This document shows, piece by piece, positions 63,562-64,000 of a stretch of DNA of 64,000 bases. The position numbers and the translations under genes were made by a program. The stretch spans positions 4,322,001-4,386,000 of the forward strand of contig NZ_CP041216.1 in NCBI RefSeq assembly GCF_020511155.1, written 5' to 3'. The notes beneath the pieces were generated by a model that was given only the letters and a program-made list of their open reading frames with translations, was not told where the DNA came from and did not search any database. The DNA comes from Shewanella glacialimarina. GTDB lineage: Bacteria; Pseudomonadota; Gammaproteobacteria; Enterobacterales; Shewanellaceae. How positions within the stretch are numbered: the first letter of the stretch is position 1; each line of letters begins with the position of its first letter.

Positions 63562-64000
63562 ATGAATCGGCTAATAAATGAGTGCCTTAATGCTACTAAA
63601 AATCGGTTCAGAACATACCTAAGCATGGTATTAAGTGGATTATTACTTTTACTTACCAGCCAAATAGCCGCAGCCACTGAGGTTGATAGAGTCATCACTA
63701 TTACCACCCAAGAGTGGGCGCCCTACCAAATGCAAGTTGGCCAGAAAAATGAGGGTTATGCGATAAAAGCATTAGCCTGTGTAATGGATAAACTTCAACA
63801 ACCTTATAAGGTAATATTTCTCCCGTGGGGTCGTGCGCAGTTAGAAGTGAAACAAGGTAATTACGATGGTTTTTTTTCAGCCTCACACAACAATGAAAGA
63901 GACGATTTTGCGGTATTATCAAATACTTTTATAGCACAGCAATGGAGCTTTTACTTACTCAAAAACACCGCTATCCCCTTAAATCAAGACGCTATTAAAT
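63562..64000 (+). CDS. Periplasmic solute-binding protein (SBP family 3), 5' part
   Basis: An open frame of 146 codons runs off the right edge. From the ATG at 63562, behind AAAGGG, it begins with a charged N-terminus, a signal-peptide helix (residues about 19-38: YLSMVLSGLLLLLTSQIAAA) and then ITITTQEWAPYQMQVGQKNE, followed by GYAIKALACVMDK and VIFLPWGRAQLEVKQGNYDG. This is the amino-terminal lobe of the bacterial extracellular solute-binding family 3. Ligand unknown; in the absence of visible ABC genes it may be a stand-alone sensor-type binding protein. An alternative ATG at 63625 also leaves a signal peptide. Confidence 0.82.
   Translation, partial: MNRLINECLNATKNRFRTYLSMVLSGLLLLLTSQIAAATEVDRVITITTQEWAPYQMQVGQKNEGYAIKALACVMDKLQQPYKVIFLPWGRAQLEVKQGNYDGFFSASHNNERDDFAVLSNTFIAQQWSFYLLKNTAIPLNQDAIK

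Overview
The window reads as a chromosomal segment from a gamma-proteobacterium of the genus Shewanella, moderately AT-rich by eye. The evidence is the gene order polA - Spot 42 RNA - engB - diheme cytochrome c4 - a CsrB/CsrC-type RNA - yihI, an octaheme tetrathionate reductase locus, kbl-tdh, a hut cluster and a Shewanella-type sucrose cluster. A relative of S. frigidimarina or S. livingstonensis fits, but species cannot be settled from the sequence alone. There is no rRNA, tRNA, CRISPR array, insertion sequence or integrase.

Layout. 0-2.3 kb: LPS inner core genes (partial heptosyltransferase-like gene, kdkA, waaA). 2.4-5.7 kb: TetR regulator and threonine catabolism (kbl, tdh). 5.8-7.6 kb: glpE-glpG and elbB. 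8.2-16.5 kb: polA, spf (Spot 42) with a CRP site, engB, cytochrome c4, a GGA-rich CsrB/CsrC-like RNA, a zinc-ribbon methyltransferase, yihI, a DUF2489 protein and an acyltransferase. 16.5-23.5 kb: a YbdG-like MscS channel and the histidine utilisation genes hutC-hutU-hutH with divergent hutI. 23.6-27.3 kb: a respiratory locus of monoheme cytochrome, DUF3373 outer-membrane barrel (frameshifted here) and octaheme tetrathionate reductase. 27.6-33.5 kb: deaminase, an esterase-fold/TPR protein, an MtnC-type HAD phosphatase, two 4HBT thioesterases, a small GNAT and a lipase. 33.6-36.0 kb: an AT-rich accessory block with an unrecognised gene pair, one intact copy and one decayed tandem copy. 36.1-44.7 kb: acyl-CoA ligase, a GntR-regulated ABC system and a peptidase-NatAB-type ABC operon. 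45-47.4 kb: CHASE4-GGDEF diguanylate cyclase and mog. 47.6-53.1 kb: TetR-controlled RND efflux pump. 53.2-61 kb: sucrose regulon (kinase, TonB receptor, MFS permease, sucrose phosphorylase, LacI regulator) with two matching palindromic operators. 61-64 kb: NlpC/P60 lipoprotein, Dcu-type C4-dicarboxylate transporter and the start of a periplasmic solute-binding protein.

Most of the window is ordinary core metabolism. The parts that repay a second look are the 33.6-36.0 kb block, which resembles a membrane-active toxin with a multi-pass immunity partner (inference only); the RNA-rich polA-yihI stretch, including a possible unnamed small RNA between spf and engB; the frameshifted porin in the tetrathionate reductase locus; and several well-formed operators and RNA-like structures.
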